64,000 nucleotides of DNA. Origin: Prinia subflava (taxonomy: Eukaryota > Chordata > Aves > Passeriformes > Cisticolidae). Shown here piece by piece: positions 18,290 through 31,652 of this stretch (its first letter is position 1; the number at the start of each line of letters is the position of its first letter). Made by a program: the position numbers and the translations under genes. A model generated the notes under the pieces. It made no database searches, had not been told where the DNA came from, and saw only the letters and a list, made by a program, of their open reading frames with translations. The stretch is from contig NW_026961096.1 in the NCBI RefSeq assembly GCF_021018805.1, positions 62,001 to 126,000 of the forward strand. The letters are read 5' to 3'.

Positions 18290-20915
18290 AAAATGGGGGT
18301 TATGAGGACAAAGGAAGTTTAAATTGAGGGAAGAAACTCCTGTTTTGTTATTGTCTGTGTTTAAATTGGTGAAAAACCCCCTTTGCCTAGGATTTTAATG
18401 AATAGTAGTATTTAAATGTGGTTTTTATTAAATATTATGGTTTTTGGTGGTATATAGTGTTTTGCTTTATTTTTTGGTTGTATTTATTAGATGTAATTTA
18501 GTTTTTGAGTGAAGATAACTTAATGGATGAGTTTGTTTGTATTTGAGATAGAATTAATTCGAGTAGCTTTTTAAATAGACTTCTGATAAATGTTATTGAG
18601 GTTTTGTTTTTATTTATTGTATGTAGGGATTCAGATTGGGTAGGGCTGGCTTGGGTGATGGAGATTTGGGTGTTTTGTTGGATGCAGCTTTTAATATTTA
18701 AAAGTTTTTTCTGTTTAGTTTTTTTAAGGTGGTTTTTACTATTTCACTGTGTAGATTTATTTTGTTTGTTGATGGTGTATGATAAGGGATACGGTCTATT
18801 TATTTAATGTTGTATTTCTTACTTCAGGTGTTGATCATGTTTTTTTTTTTAGACTGGGTTTTGTTGTTTGTTTTTTTTTATGGGGTATGATATGTTAAAG
18901 GATATGCTTTCTAAGGCTTACCATGGTGTAATGGGATGTAATATGAGGTACAGGGTCTGCTTTCAGTCATTTAGTGGTGTTTATTGTTATTGCGGTGAGT
19001 ATGTAGTGTTTTGGTTGGTTTGAGGTAGTGTGATGTAGTTAATTTGTTAGGATTTTCTAATACATGTGGTTGGATTATTGTTTCTTTTATTGCAAGGGTT
19101 TATTCATTTGGTTTATTTGGTTGCAGTATATGTTTGATAGGTTCAGATAATTTGGGAGATACTGTTCATGGTTAAATTGATCTTTTGGTTTTGTGTGTAT
19201 ATATAGGTGATTTTTTTGTTTGGATGGTTTGAGGCATTATGGGTTTATTGAATTAGGAATAATATTTTTGGTGTTGTTAAGTTTATTTGTGATATTTTTA
19301 TATTTGCGGCATGATTTGTTTGTTGTTTTGGTGGGTCTTATTTGTTTTATTTTTGCAAACATGGCAGTGATATGGTGGATTTTTTAGGTAGTTTTTTGGG
19401 GTAGTGACATTCCTGTTTTGTTGCGGTGTGGATTTTCTACTCTAAGTTTTCAAGCTAGCTTTCTATTTCATTTGTGTGTTATGATTTAAATTATACATAC
19501 TGTTAGGTGTCAATCCTCTGTGCCCCTGCCTCTATTTCTAGAGCTTTCCCTGCCAGTCTTTCTTAAATCGATATATCATTTGCTGTTTCATATCATCACA
19601 CTGCTTCTGCTATTCCCATTGGATTTTGTTCTGTACTCCCTGCCCTAAACCCCTCCCTGAGTGCATTTTCATTGGTTGCTTGCTTTGTATTGCCCTGTCT
19701 ATAAAACGCACGGGAGGACACGTGCCCCCGGTCTTTGGGGTCCAGCTTTTAGTTGTTATGCTTCAGTTATACCTGTAATAAATCTCCTTAGTTTACCCCA
19801 AGACCCGTCTCGTCTTCACTTTGTCTCTGCGCGCATAGACTGGCTGAACCAGAGTCCCGGTGGGGAAGTGAGAGCTCCCCGGGGGAAGGTGTCGCACCCC
19901 TGAATGTCGCTGCGTGCCCTGGGGTTTAGGAAAACACGCACAGCGACACTGTTTACTAGTTTAGATTTTTTCATGTTGTTAATTAGTTTGGGTTTTTTAG
20001 TTATTTTATAGAGTAGTGGTTATTATTTATGAGTTAGTGTAGGTTTTTTTAGTTGTGTTTAGGGTCAGTTGTAGGTCAGTTTTGAGTTCAGCAAGTTGGA
20101 TTGATTTATATCTTCTGCTAGTTTTTGTGATTTGCTGTGTGGAATTCTCTATGGTTGTTTCCAGTTTTTGTTCTATTTTTATGATGTGATAAGAATTGTT
20201 AGTGAAAAGACTCTAGTGTTCTTTGTTTGTATGGTGGAGTTTTTTAGTTTGTGTTCATTTTTTGGTTTTTTTTTGTTAATGGTAATAAAGATTTTTTGGG
20301 GGGTTAATTTGTGATTACTTGAAAGATTTTAGGGACATTTAGGCTTTTTTATGTGGGTGTGCTGTATGAAGAGAGTAATTTATTTGTTTTATGTGATGTT
20401 GGTGGTGTGGTGGGTAGAGGGCCTTTTTGTAGTAGTTATTTTAAATGTTTGAGGGGTTTTGGCACTTTAGTTACAGTGGGACTTTTAAATTTTATTTTTA
20501 GTTAGTTTTTTTAGGTTTTATTACAGTTAACAGTTGTGATTTTTTTTGCTGTGTTAGTAATAGAAGTGGATTTTGATTTTGTATGTAGTGATGGGATTAT
20601 TGTATATGGCATACTAGTGTTGACTGGGATTTAAATTTCTGTGGTTCTGATGTGTTAGGTTAATATGTTTATGTATTTCAAAACACATGGGATTTTGCTT
20701 TTTGTTTGGTTAGAGACAGGCCTTTTTAAGTTTGGGGAGGTTCTGGATGTATATTTGAGTTTTTTTAAAGGAATTGGACGAGGTATTATTTTCATTATAT
20801 TTAGTAGTTTGATTATGGGTCATCAGAGTTGGCTTTTTTTGGTGCAATTTTTTTTGAGTTTTCTTTTTCAAAGTTCATGTATTTGTGTGGTTAGGGCAGT
20901 GGTGTTTCTGGTGTA
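18290..20915. other. C-depleted T/G-rich block, junction of units A and B
   Basis: For about 2.6 kb, except the LTR-like element inside it, the plus strand has very little C (1-4 per 60 bases in most lines) and is rich in T and G. The change in composition is sharp at both edges and at the borders of the LTR-like element. This resembles strand-biased C-to-T mutation, or G-to-A on the other strand. The frames within it are T-rich hydrophobic noise. Confidence 0.75.
19501..19948 (+). mobile_element. Solo-LTR-like element, unit A
   Basis: A 448-bp element of normal composition sits inside the C-depleted block. It begins TGTTAGGTGTCAATCC and ends in CACAGCGACA (TG...CA). It has ATTGG boxes, TATAAAA at 19700-19706, AATAAA at 19777-19782 and a G/T-rich stretch downstream, the order expected of U3-R-U5. 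CTGTT occurs at both edges, but at the left it overlaps the start, so the target-site duplication is uncertain. No retroviral genes adjoin it, so it looks like a solo LTR. Confidence 0.5.
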
Positions 20916-21057
20916 ACTCTAAGCATCCATTGTTGTTTGTGTGTTCCAGCTGCTCTGCTCGTATTACATTGAGACCCCCTTACAGAGCGGCAAACAGCTC
21001 TGCTGAGACCGTGCCCTGATGTTTGGTTTTCTTTGTGAGAGCTGACTGAGACACAGC

Positions 21058-24000
21058 AGCCCGGGGACAGCAGGGAATTCCCCAAGGGCAGGACGGCCTT
21101 CCTTTGCACCCGACGCAGATTCTCGTTCCCGGAAGTCCCAGAGATAAGTGGAGGGCTATGAGCCACAGAGGGGATGAAAGCAGGGTGCCGGGTGGGAACT
21201 CGCGGAGAGGGGTCTGGAGTCAGCTCTGCAGACCGGGATGGCCCAGATGTGACCCTTTAGGCCACATCGAGGGAAAGTCTCCGTTTTGATCACAGTGCTG
21301 AGGTGTGCAGGGCAGAGCAGTCCCAGGCCATGTGGAGTCACTTGTCTGTTGTGCACTCTGTGTCTTTTGGGCGTCTCACATGCAATATCTTCTGCCTTAG
21401 CCCTTCGAGGAGCCTCTCGGAAACACCAGGCATCGTTCTTAATACCTCCCTATTCCTCAGCTCGGTGGCTTTGACTTGGGACCTCGCACGCACATCAGAA
21501 TCACATCTCTCTTCAGAAGCATCCGGTCCCAGGTCTTTTCAGGTCTTGTTCTGAGCTGTACTGACAGCTGTGCACCGCAATGATCCATTGTGGCGGAGTA
21601 GGCATTGTAAGAATGCCGAGATAGGTCGAGGTATCTGACCGTAGGTTTCTCGGGCATCCATCTTTGCGGTTCTCGGACGAAGCAGTTCTGCTGGCGTCTT
21701 CTTGCTGCCGGGTTCTTTGAGCGTCATCGGCTCTACATCGGTCTTACCTCGGTCATCTCCTTCCGCATTCTCTCGGCCCTCAGGGTCCTTCTTCTTGCCA
21801 AGCCTTTTCTCTCGCTGTTGCGTCCTTCTCGTTTGTGGTGTCCTGTGTCACGGGTGTTGGTGTGCGTTTGGCCCTGCGCTGCTCTGCCCTGCTGCGTAGC
21901 CTGGGTGTAGGGGTAATAGGACATGTCCCGGGGACTTGAAGTTTGCAGTGTAGGGTGTAGTGGGAGCGTAGAGGGTATTTTTAGGTGGGCACAAGATGCC
22001 TGGAGGTTTTAAGTTATCCTGCAGTGCTCTGACTTTTGTACTGACTTTCAGATGCAGATGGATTAAATCTGTGGCAGAGGGCCCCATCCTGGGTGAGGGT
22101 GTTCTCCTCCTCCACTGCCTGAAGAAGAAGGTTGGTTGGTGTTGGTCTTGGCAGGGGAGGTGTGAATGGTGGCTACATTGCAGCATTGTTCTTTGTGTTT
22201 ATTTTTAGGTACTAAAGCTGGGTATTGGCAGTAAAGGTCAATGAAGCAAGGTGAGCAGTGACTGGTGGATAGAAGCAGTTTTTATTGCTCAGGTCTTAAT
22301 TTCTGGTGCAGCTCTAAGCATCCACTGTTGTTTTTTTATTTTAGTTGGTTCACTTGCTGGATGTCCCAGCCCTGGATGCCAGAGGCCAGATGGGTGTAAG
22401 CTTAAGGTACACTTGTGGCATACCTTAGTTGGACTGGGGAGGTTGCTGTTTCACACTGTTTCAGCATGCATTTTTGCTTGATTTCTTTGCAGGTGCTGCT
22501 GCTGCCCTAGGCATGCCAAGGAACGGAGGAGAGCAGGTGAGGGGGCATTTAGGCAGGGTCGCTCCTGGGCAAGGGGTTAAGCATGTACCTTTTCATTTTG
22601 CAGGTATCCTCCGGGCAGCCTCTGGAGTCGAATGTAGATCTAAGATGAGCCAGGACAGCAGTGTGGAGGAGACCTGGGGATTATTCTTCTGGAGGGGATC
22701 GTCACATTTTCATTTTCATGGTCCTAGGTGCCCTGTGGAGGTGCAGAGCTGATTTTGGATACGGCAGCACCGAAGCGGACACAGAGAATGTCTCGATGTT
22801 GACGGTCCTGATGCGTTCTTTTCAATCAAGAATGGATTTTGTCTACTCATCTCCTGAAAGATAAGTGTTGGGGCTGGTGGTCAGGAGCAGAGGAAAAACT
22901 TTTTCTGTTCTAGGAGGCAATTTAAAGTTAGCTGAGACGAGAGGGCTGTAGAGGGATGGACCATTTGGAAGTAAAGGGAGAGCATTTCTCCTCAGCCTCG
23001 TTGGAGCCTTCCCTGGCCAGGACAGTTCTGACCCCTCTCCGTGTTCTAGCGAGCTTTGTGGTGTCAGCTATCTTCAGGAGTGCACAGGGTTAGGGTGCAC
23101 CAGGGGATGCCTGGCCCACCCTGGGATCCGTGTCCTAGGAGGAACCCAAGTTGCAGGTTGTACGGTTCAGCAGGGGCACTTGACAGTGACACACAGAGGC
23201 TGAGGGAGGGCTTGAGAGGGAAAGGACTCAAGGGCTAGAGAGCACAGAGTGAAAATAAGGGCTATAGCCAGGGATACAAGTTAGAATACAGATATACCTG
23301 CCCTCACAGCATCCCTCCCAACACCCCTGTTTTTCTGAGAGTAGGTGCCGGCAGCAACCCTAATGCAGGACAGTGCCAGAACTCCTGAGAGGTGCAGGCA
23401 GTAAGCTGAAGGCTAGGCGAGGCAGAAAGCAGCAGTGGGGTTGTGGATTCCCCTGGGTTTTTTATTAACAGGATATGCCCACCATGGGATCTGTGTCCTG
23501 CTCTGGTGAGTGGTCACTGCCCCAAAAACGCGATGAGGACTTTGGCTCTGCAAGTTTGAGCCTCTGAGCGTTGCTAAATCTATTATTCAATGACCCAGGC
23601 ATTCATAGAAGACAGTGAGTAGCAAAGGGGCAGGTGTTGGTAATTGTGCTGCCAAGGCCTTGTGTTCACATTTGGTTTCCTTTATTGTAGCCGCCTGAGA
23701 GACGACAGCCCGGTACCAGTGGGAAATTCCTCAAGGGCGAGGCGGCCTCGTTTTGCACCCGATGCCGATTGGCGTTCCCAGACATCAAAGAGATAAGTGG
23801 AGGGCTGTGAGCCACAGAGGGGGCTGAAAGCGGGGTGGCCAGTCAGGAGTCAGCAGGAGGGTTTTTTGAGTCAGATTTGCAGTCTGGGATGGCCAAGATG
23901 TGGCCCCTTAGGGACCTAAAGGGAAAGTCTCACTTGATCGAAGTGCTGAACTGTGCAGGGCAGAGCAGTCCCAGGCCATGTGGAGTCACTTGTCTGTTGT

Positions 24001-26388
24001 GCACTCTGTGTCTTTTGGGCGTCTCACATGCAATGTCTTCTGCCTTAGCTCTTCAAGGAGCCTCTTGGAAACACCAGGCATCGTTCTTAATACCTCCCTA
24101 TTCCTCAGCTCGGCACCTTTGACACTCGGGACCTCGCACGCACATCAGAATCGCATCTCTCTTCAGAAGCATCCGGTCCCAGGTCTTTTCAGGTCTTGTT
24201 CTGAGCTGTACTGGCAGCTGTGCACAGCAGTGATCCCTTATGGCGGATTAGGCCTCGTAAGAAGGCCGAGCTAGGTCGAGGTATCTGACCGTAGGTTTCT
24301 CGGGCATCCATCTTTGCGGTTCTCGGACGAAGCAGTTCTGCTGGCGTCTTCTTGCTGCTGGGTTCTTCGAGCCTCATCGGCTCACCATCGGTCTTACCTC
24401 GATCGCCTGCTTTCACATTTTCTTGATCCTTAGTCATTCTGGATCATTCATCTTGCCGAGCCTTTTCTCTCGCTGTTGCGTCCTTCTCGTTTGTGGTGTC
24501 CTGTGTCACGGGTGTTGGTGTGTGTTTGGCCCTGCGCTGCTCTGCCCTGCTGCGTAGCCTGGGTGTAGGAGTAATAGGACATGTCTTGGGGACTTGAATT
24601 TTGCAGTGTAGGGTGTAGTGGGAGCGTAGAGGGTATTTCTAGATGAGCACAAGATGCCTGGAGCTTTTAAGTTATCCTGCAGCGCTCTGACTTTTGTGCT
24701 AACTCTCTTTAAGCTGCGGATGGATTAGATCCATGGCAGAGGGCCCCATTCCAGGTGAGGGGCTCTGCCCCATGCAGGTCAGTCACCGTTTGTCTTCAGA
24801 GGGGCAGCGTAAATGGTGGCTGTGTTACAGCGCTGTTCTTTGCATTTGTTTTTAGGAAGCATGGCTGGATAGCGGCAGCCAAGGTGAAGCAAACAAGGTG
24901 AGCGTTGATTGGTGGACAGAATCAGTTGCTGTTGCTCAAGTCTCTCTTGATGGTGTAACTGTAAGTGTCCATTATGGTGTGTTTTAGGGGGTCCACTCGC
25001 ATCACGCCGAACTCCGCTCAGCGACCGGACGACGGAGCTGCTTCGCCTCTCTCGTGAGCCGTCGGGGAGCACGACAGGACTCCGTGATGAAGCCTCCATC
25101 TTCTCCGTTTGAAGGTGCCGTCCGGACTGCGGTAAGGGCCGAGGCGTTGCGGTGGGTCGGGGAGGTAGGGAGGAGGAGCGAGGGTCCACTCAAGTTTCAG
25201 CCGTGCCGCATCACCTCGTCTCCTCTTAAGCCAGGTATACCCTGTGACCTTGGCGTGGGGCTCAAGGATCCGGGCCTTTTCGGGAGATGGTGAGTAGCAG
25301 AATTGTCAGGTGTTGGCAGTAGTGCTGCCAAGGCCACGTGTTCACGTTTGGTTTCCTTTATTCTAGCCGCCTGAGAGACGACAGCCCGGTACCAGCGGGA
25401 AATTCCTCAAGGGCGAGGCGGCCTTGTTTTGCACCCGATGCCGATTGGCGTTCCCAGACATCAAAGAGATAAGTGGAGGGCTGTGAGCCACAGAGGAGTT
25501 GAAAGCGGGGTGGCCGGTTGGGTTTTTTGAGTCAGATTTGCAGTCTGGGATGGCCAAGATGTGGCCCCTTGGCCTACTAAAAGGTAAAGTCTCACTTTTG
25601 ATAGCAGTGCTGAACTGTGCAGGGCAGAGCAGTCCCAGGCCATGTGGAGTCACTTGTCTGTTGTGCACTCTGTGTCTTTTGTGTGTCTTGCCTTTCGTGT
25701 CGTTGTCCCTACAAGGGGCCTTTTGGAAACCCTGGCTTGTGTCTTAGCATTTGTAATCTCTGCGTTCCTCAGCTCGGTGGCTTTGACTCGGGACCTCGCA
25801 CGCACATCAGAATCACATCTCTCTTCAGAAGCATCCGGTCCCAGGTCTTTTCAGGTCTTGTTCTGAGCTGTACTGACAGCTGTGCACCGCAATGATCCAT
25901 TGTGGCGGAGTAGGCATTGTAAGAATGCCGAGATAGGTCGAGGTATCTGACCGTAGGGTTCTCGGGCATCCATCTTTGCGGTTCTCGGACGAAGCAGTTC
26001 TGCTGGCATCTTCTTGCTGCCGGGTTCTTTGAGCCTCATCGGCTCTACATCGGTCTTATCTCGGTCATCTCCTTCCGCATTCTCTCGGCCCTCAGGGTCC
26101 TTCTTCTTGCCGAGCCTTTTCTCTCGCTGTTGCGTCCTTCTCGTTTGTGGTGTCCTGCATCACGGGTGTTGGTGTGCGTTTGGCCCTGCGCTGCTCTGCC
26201 CTGCTGCATAACCTGGGTGTAGGGGTAATAGGACATGTCCCGGGGACTTGAAGTTTGCAGTGTAGGGTGTAGTGGGAGCGTAGAGGGTATTTTTAGGTGG
26301 GCACAAGATGCCTGGAGCTTTTAAGTTATCCTGCAGCGCTCTGACTTTTGTCCTAAATTTTTTTCAGATGCGGATGGATTTTTCCCTG
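21058..26388 (+). repeat. Modules a, b and c of the triplicated region, unit B
   Basis: Module a is at about 21058-22068, b at 23688-24738 and c at 25368-26388. The sequence is the same as unit A. The CxxC exon-like segments are at 23691-23810 and 25367-25486, and the two in-frame exons between b and c at 24856-25131. As in unit A, the extra CxxC exon seen in unit C is missing. Confidence 0.65.
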
Positions 26389-26645
26389 GCAGAGCACCCC
26401 AAGGAGGAAACGGTTGTGGGTGAGAGACTTGCACACTGAAGGTACCTTGGAAAATGTGTAGCTTTGTCCTGGATTTTGGGGTTTTTTAAAATTTTCTACA
26501 AGGTTTTAAATATGAGCTTGTTAGAATTTAATGGTAAGGACTGAAAACGGGTTGGCTGCCAAGTTATACATAACAAAGTCAACTTTTTTGAATATCTGTG
26601 AGGCTTCTATTTTGTTTTTGAGACTTTCCTTTTTTGCTGACTTTT

Positions 26646-26835
26646 GCTCTCACTCTCACGTCTTTCCCTTTCGCTCTCACTCTCACTTCTTTCCCTTTCG
26701 CTCTCACTCTCACTCCTTTCCCTTTCGCTCTCACTCTCACTCCTTTCCCTTTCGCTCTCACTCTCACTTCTTTCCCTTTCGCTCTCACTCTCACTTCTTT
26801 CCCTTTCGCTCTCTTTCTCTCTCTCTCTAACTTTC

Positions 26836-26866
<31 letters not shown>

Positions 26867-28630
26867 AACTTCATTTCTGTTTCTGTCTTTTTCTAGTTCT
26901 CTCTCTAACTTTATTTCTCTTTCTCTCTATTTCTAGTTCTCTCTCTAACTTTATTTCTCTTTCTCTCTATTTCTAGTTCTCTCTCTAACTTTAACTTTAT
27001 TTCTCTCTATTTCTAGTTCTCTCTCTAACTTTAACTTTATTTCTCTCTATTTCTAGTTCTCTCTCTAACTTTATTTCTCTCTCACTCTCCCTCTTTTTCT
27101 CTTTCGCTCTCACTCTCCCTCTTTTTCTCTTTCGCTCTCACTCTCCCTCTTTTTCTCTTTCGCTCTCACTCTCTTTTTCTCTTTCGCTCTCACTCTCCCT
27201 CTTTTTCTCTTTCGCTCTCACTCTCCCTCTTTTTCTCTTTCGCTCTCACTCTCACTTCTTTCCCTTTCGCTCTCACTCTCACTTCTTTCCCTTTCGCTCT
27301 CACTCTCACTTCTTTCCCTTTCGCTCTCACTCTCACTTCTTTCCCTTTCGCTCTCTCTCTCACTTCTTTCCCTTTCGCTCTCTTTCTCTCACTTCTTTCC
27401 CTTTCGCTCTCTTTCTCTCACTTCTTTCCCTTTCGCTCTCTTTCTCTCACTTCTTTCCCTTTCGCTCTCTTTCTCTCTCTCTCTAACTTCATTTCTGTTT
27501 CTGTCTATTTCTAGTTCTCTCTCTAACTTTATTTCTCTCTCTCACTTTATTTCTAGTTCTCTCTCTAACTTTATTTCTCTCTCTCACTTTATTTCTAGTT
27601 CTCTCTCTAACTTTATTTCTCTCTCTAACTTTATTTCTCTCTCTCACTTTATTTCTAGTTCTCTCTCTAACTTTAACTTTATTTCTCTCTCACTCTCCCT
27701 CTTTTTCTCTTTCGCTCTCACTCTCACTTCTTTCCCTTTCGCTCTCACTCTCACTTCTTTCCCTTTCGCTCTCACTCTCACTTCTTTCCCTTTCGCTCTC
27801 ACTCTCACTTCTTTCCCTTTCGCTCTCACTCTCACTTCTTTCCCTTTCGCTCTCTTTCTCTCTCTTCTTTCCCTTTCGCTCTCTTTCTCTCTCTCTCTCT
27901 AACTTTCTGTTTCTCTCTCTCTCTCTCTCTCTCTCTAACTTCATTTCCGTTTCTCTCTCTCTCACTTTATTTCTAGTTCTCTCTCTAACTTTATTTCTCT
28001 TTCTCTCTATTTCTAGTTCTCTCTCTAACTTTAGTTCTCGTTCTCTCTATTTCTAGTTCTCTCTCTAACTTTAGTTCTCGTTCTCTCTATTTCTAGTTCT
28101 CTCTCTAACTTTAGTTCTCGTTCTCTCTATTTCTAGTTCTCTCTCTAACTTTAGTTCTCGTTCTCTCTATTTCTAGTTCTCTCTCTAACTTTAGTTCTCG
28201 TTCTCTCTCTAACTCTATTTCTAGTTCTCTCTATTTCTCGTTCTCTCTCTAACTTTATTTCTCGTTCTCTCTATTTCTCGTTCTCTCTCTAACTTTATTT
28301 CTCGTTCTCTCTATTTCTCGTTCTCTCTCTAACTTTATTTCTCGTTCCCTCTATTTCTCGTTCTCTCTCTAACTTTAACTTTATTTCTCTCTATTTCTCG
28401 TTCTCTCTCTAACTTTAACTTTATTTCTCTCTATTTCTAGTTCTCTCTCTAACTTTAACTTTATTTCTCTCTATTTCTAGTTCTCTCTCTAACTTTAACT
28501 TTATTTCTCTCTATTTCTAGTTCTCTCTCTAACTTTAACTTTATTTCTCTCTATTTCTAGTTCTCTCTCTAACTTTAACTTTATTTCTCTCTATTTCTAG
28601 TTCTCTCTCTAACTTTATTTCTCCTTCTCC
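26646..28630. repeat. Pyrimidine-rich compound minisatellite, unit B
   Basis: It has the same structure and nearly the same length as in unit A. The last few hundred bases differ in the order of the TTCTCGTTCTC and TTAACTTTATTTCTC sub-units. Confidence 0.95.
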
Positions 28631-28737
28631 AGCGCCCAGCCTGGACTTGCTCTGTGGGGGGGCCTGTTCCATCTGCCTGAACCAAGGACATCCTGCCCAG
28701 GTTTGACACTTGACTCCCGTTGTTTTTCCTCTTGCAG

Positions 28738-28908
28738 GCAGCTGGCAAAAGAGGAGAGAGCCCCTGCGAGGCAGAGCCCCTGGAATGCCCTGTCCCGGTC
28801 TGAGGTTCCCACTTTTCTCTCCAACTCCCGGAGAATTGCTGGAGCAGAACCAGAGAGAGTCCATTTTATTTCCTGCCTTTTCCAATAAACGGTGACTTTC
28901 AGCTGGAG
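28738..28908 (+). other. Terminal exon with AATAAA, unit B
   Basis: The CTCTTGCAG acceptor is identical to unit A and AATAAA is at 28884-28889. One substitution (GAGAGAGTCC against GAGAGTGTCC in A, C and D) is private to B. Confidence 0.5.
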
Positions 28909-29624
28909 TGTGTTCCTGGTGTCATCCTCCTCCTCCTCCTCCCTGGATTTGTAAATAAATGTCCTGATTTTGGCCAAGGAGAATTTTGTTGTTCCAGGCA
29001 TTGTGGCTCTTTTGTTTCATTGAAACTTCCCAACTCTGCTGAGACTTTGAGATGTCAAATACAAGTAAGACTGGAGTTTCTTGGGATTGTTACTCACACA
29101 AAATAGGGATCCTTCTTGGACAGGAGTAACTTGACGTGTTTAATGCCGCTTCCCTTTAAAATCAGAGCAGGGGAAGCAGATTTGAAATCATCATTCCATG
29201 AACTTGCACCAAATTCCTCCAAAGCTGCAAAAGTTTTCCTTGTTAGAAATTCCTGAGCTTGTTTTCCAGGCAAGCTGGGATTTAGATGTTCTTTGTTCCT
29301 TGGATTTGCTGGTTTTCCTCTCTCTCATTTTAGTAAAGGATTTTTTTTTTTCATATTTTCCATGCTGATTGGAATTTTTGTACTGCTCAGGGCACATTGC
29401 CAAGGAAATGTACCAATTTCATGTTGGTAAATCAGGCATTGTTCAGCACCATATGCCCACAAGTCTGTAAATTCCCAGGGAAACTTGCTAAGTGTTGAAT
29501 TGCCATAATGAATCTCTTTGTAAAGTTGATTATACTTTTTTATTTTTAATTACTTTGAATTTTTTATGTAGGGTTTTTTTTTAATAAGTGAGGTCTTTTT
29601 GTATTTTTAAATTTTTTCTTTCAA

Positions 29625-29935
29625 AATTTTTCCTTTGTAATTTTTCCTTTGTAATTTTTCCTTTGTAATTTTTCCTTTGTAATTTTTCTCCTTTTTATTT
29701 TTTCCTTTTTATTTTTTCCTTTTTATTTTTTCCTTTTTATTTTTTCCTTTTTATTTTTTTCCTTTTTATTTTTTTCCTTTTTAATTTTTCCTCTTTTTTT
29801 CTCTCTTTAACTTTTTCCTTTTTAATTTTTTCCTTTTTATTTTTTTCCTTTTTAATTTTTTCTTTTTTAATTTTTTCCTTTTTATTTTTGCTTTTTATTT
29901 CTAATTTTTCCTTTTTAACTTTTTAATTTTATTTG
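29625..29935. repeat. A/T-rich minisatellite 1, unit B
   Basis: Fewer TTTTTCCTTTGTAA units than in A and C, and more TTTTTTCCTTTTTA-type units. Confidence 0.88.
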
Positions 29936-30947
29936 TTTCTGTGTTTTACTTGAAATTTTATTTGAAAACTTTTTTTTTTTTCTTCATGTTTTCTTTGTGT
30001 TGGTGTGTTTTGTTTTGCTTTGGTTTGGTTTGGTTTTTTGCTCTCTCTCTACTCTTTTATCTACTTTTTTATAGCCCAAGTATGTAGAAGTTTGGCTGGT
30101 GGGAACAGAGGAGGTGACAAATGAAATCCATGTCCACTCCACGTCCGGATAGAATTGAGAGTGCAGCTAGAGAAATCTCTGTATTTTCTGCTAAATTAGA
30201 AATCCTGAACAGAGAAAGCTCTAAAGACCAAGGGGCCTTCTTTTTTCTTTTTCCTTTTTCCCCCGAACAATTCTCATTGTAGCCATTTACAGGATCAGGA
30301 ACATTACCTTGAAGTCGAGGTGTATTTCACAGGTAGCGAGAAAACAAAGTAGACTTGATCTTGTAACTCTCATTGTTTAGTAACAAAGAAATCCAAAACA
30401 AAACAAACAACATAAAAAAAAAAAAAAATCCACCAACCCCACAAAAGAACAGAGAAAGAGAAATTATACCAATATTATTTTAATTTAAAACCACTTTCTC
30501 CCTTAGAAAACCAGGCTAATGTAATTCTGCTTAATTGGGGTGCTGTCGTGTTTAGGTTACTGAATTAATAGAGTTTAAAACATACAGCAATAAACACGAA
30601 TTTTAAAAACTAAGTACAAAAATATGAATATATATAATAAAACAAATATAAATATGAAAAATAATATCGTAAGTAAATGCAATCTATAATATTTCTCATT
30701 ACTTATATTATATACAGTAGTCTATATATTACATCCATAGATATGACTAGAAAAAAGACATGGTAATTATCAATATTAAAATAATAAATGTAAAGAAATA
30801 ATGGAATAGAGCTTAAAACAGAGGGGGTTTTTTGGTTTGAATTTGCTTGGTGGCAGGGGTTCTCTTTTAAGCGGCGGCCGGGTGTCTTTCGGGGCGTTTC
30901 TTTTAGGGGGTTTCTGTGCACGTTCTCTTCGGGGGTCCCTGTCTGCT

Positions 30948-31029
30948 GTGGACACAGCGCGGTACTGCAGCTCTGCCCCGTGCCCGTCCCAGTGCTGCCG
31001 CCCTGTGGACACAGCGCGGTACTGCAGAT
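30948..31029. repeat. 57-bp minisatellite, one full unit, unit B
   Basis: One full unit (30948-31004) plus a partial one, against three plus a partial in A. The retained unit has the CCCCGTGCCC variant, which is the last unit in A, so two upstream units have been lost in B or gained in A. Confidence 0.9.
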
Positions 31030-31652
31030 GTTCATCCCAGGGGAGTTGCTGGCTTGGCTAGAATTGGTTTCCCAGTAAAACTGGGGGTTGTCTAGAAAAC
31101 CTGAATTTGTGGGAGGCACTGGGTTTGTTTTCCCTATCCCTGCATCACAGTCAAGAACACTCCTGGAGCTGTGTTAGGCAGTGGAAGGAGGGGAGAGCTG
31201 CATTTATTGAATTCCTTTGTTGTTGTTATTGTTGTATTTTTTCATGCTATTTTATTTTATTGTGTTTTAGATTTTCATGTTTTTTTATTTTGACTTTTAA
31301 AAAATATTTTAATGTTTCCTCAAATTTTTAATTTTTCGATTTTTAGTTTACTTTTATATTTTATAGTTATGATTTCACTTTTTATTTTATTTTCAATACC
31401 TTTTAAATTTTTATTTAGATTTATGTTTTATTTTTATGTTTGCGGTTGTTTTGTATTTTTTAATGTTTCCTTAGTAATTTTTCCTTTGTCATTTTTTCCT
31501 TTGTCATTTTTTCCTCTATAATTTTTTCCACTATAATTTTTTCCTTTTTAATTTTTTATTTTTTATTTTTCTCTTTTTAATTTTTCTCCTTTTTAATGTT
31601 TTCCTTTCTAATTTTTTCCTTTCTGATTTCTCCTTTCTCGATTTTGTCAGGC

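Larger units (their letters stand above)
1..20178. repeat. Tandem unit A (about 20.2 kb)
   Basis: Base 1 of the window corresponds to base 20179 and base 40237, so this segment is one full period of a head-to-tail array. Landmarks recur in the same order and orientation in unit B: T/G-rich block, triplicated module, pyrimidine array, AATAAA exon, YY1 promoter, MIS18A-like exons, 24-bp minisatellite, LTR-like element. The match to unit B is close to base-for-base by eye. The differences are scattered single bases and copy-number changes in minisatellites. The start is set by the window edge and is not a biological boundary. Confidence 0.95.

Noticed and set aside
18290..20915. Possible retroviral coding relics on the minus strand of the C-depleted block
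   Set aside because: Some minus-strand frames have a vaguely envelope-like polar composition, but stops are frequent and no family motif is readable. I do not annotate viral genes there and offer only the compositional observation.
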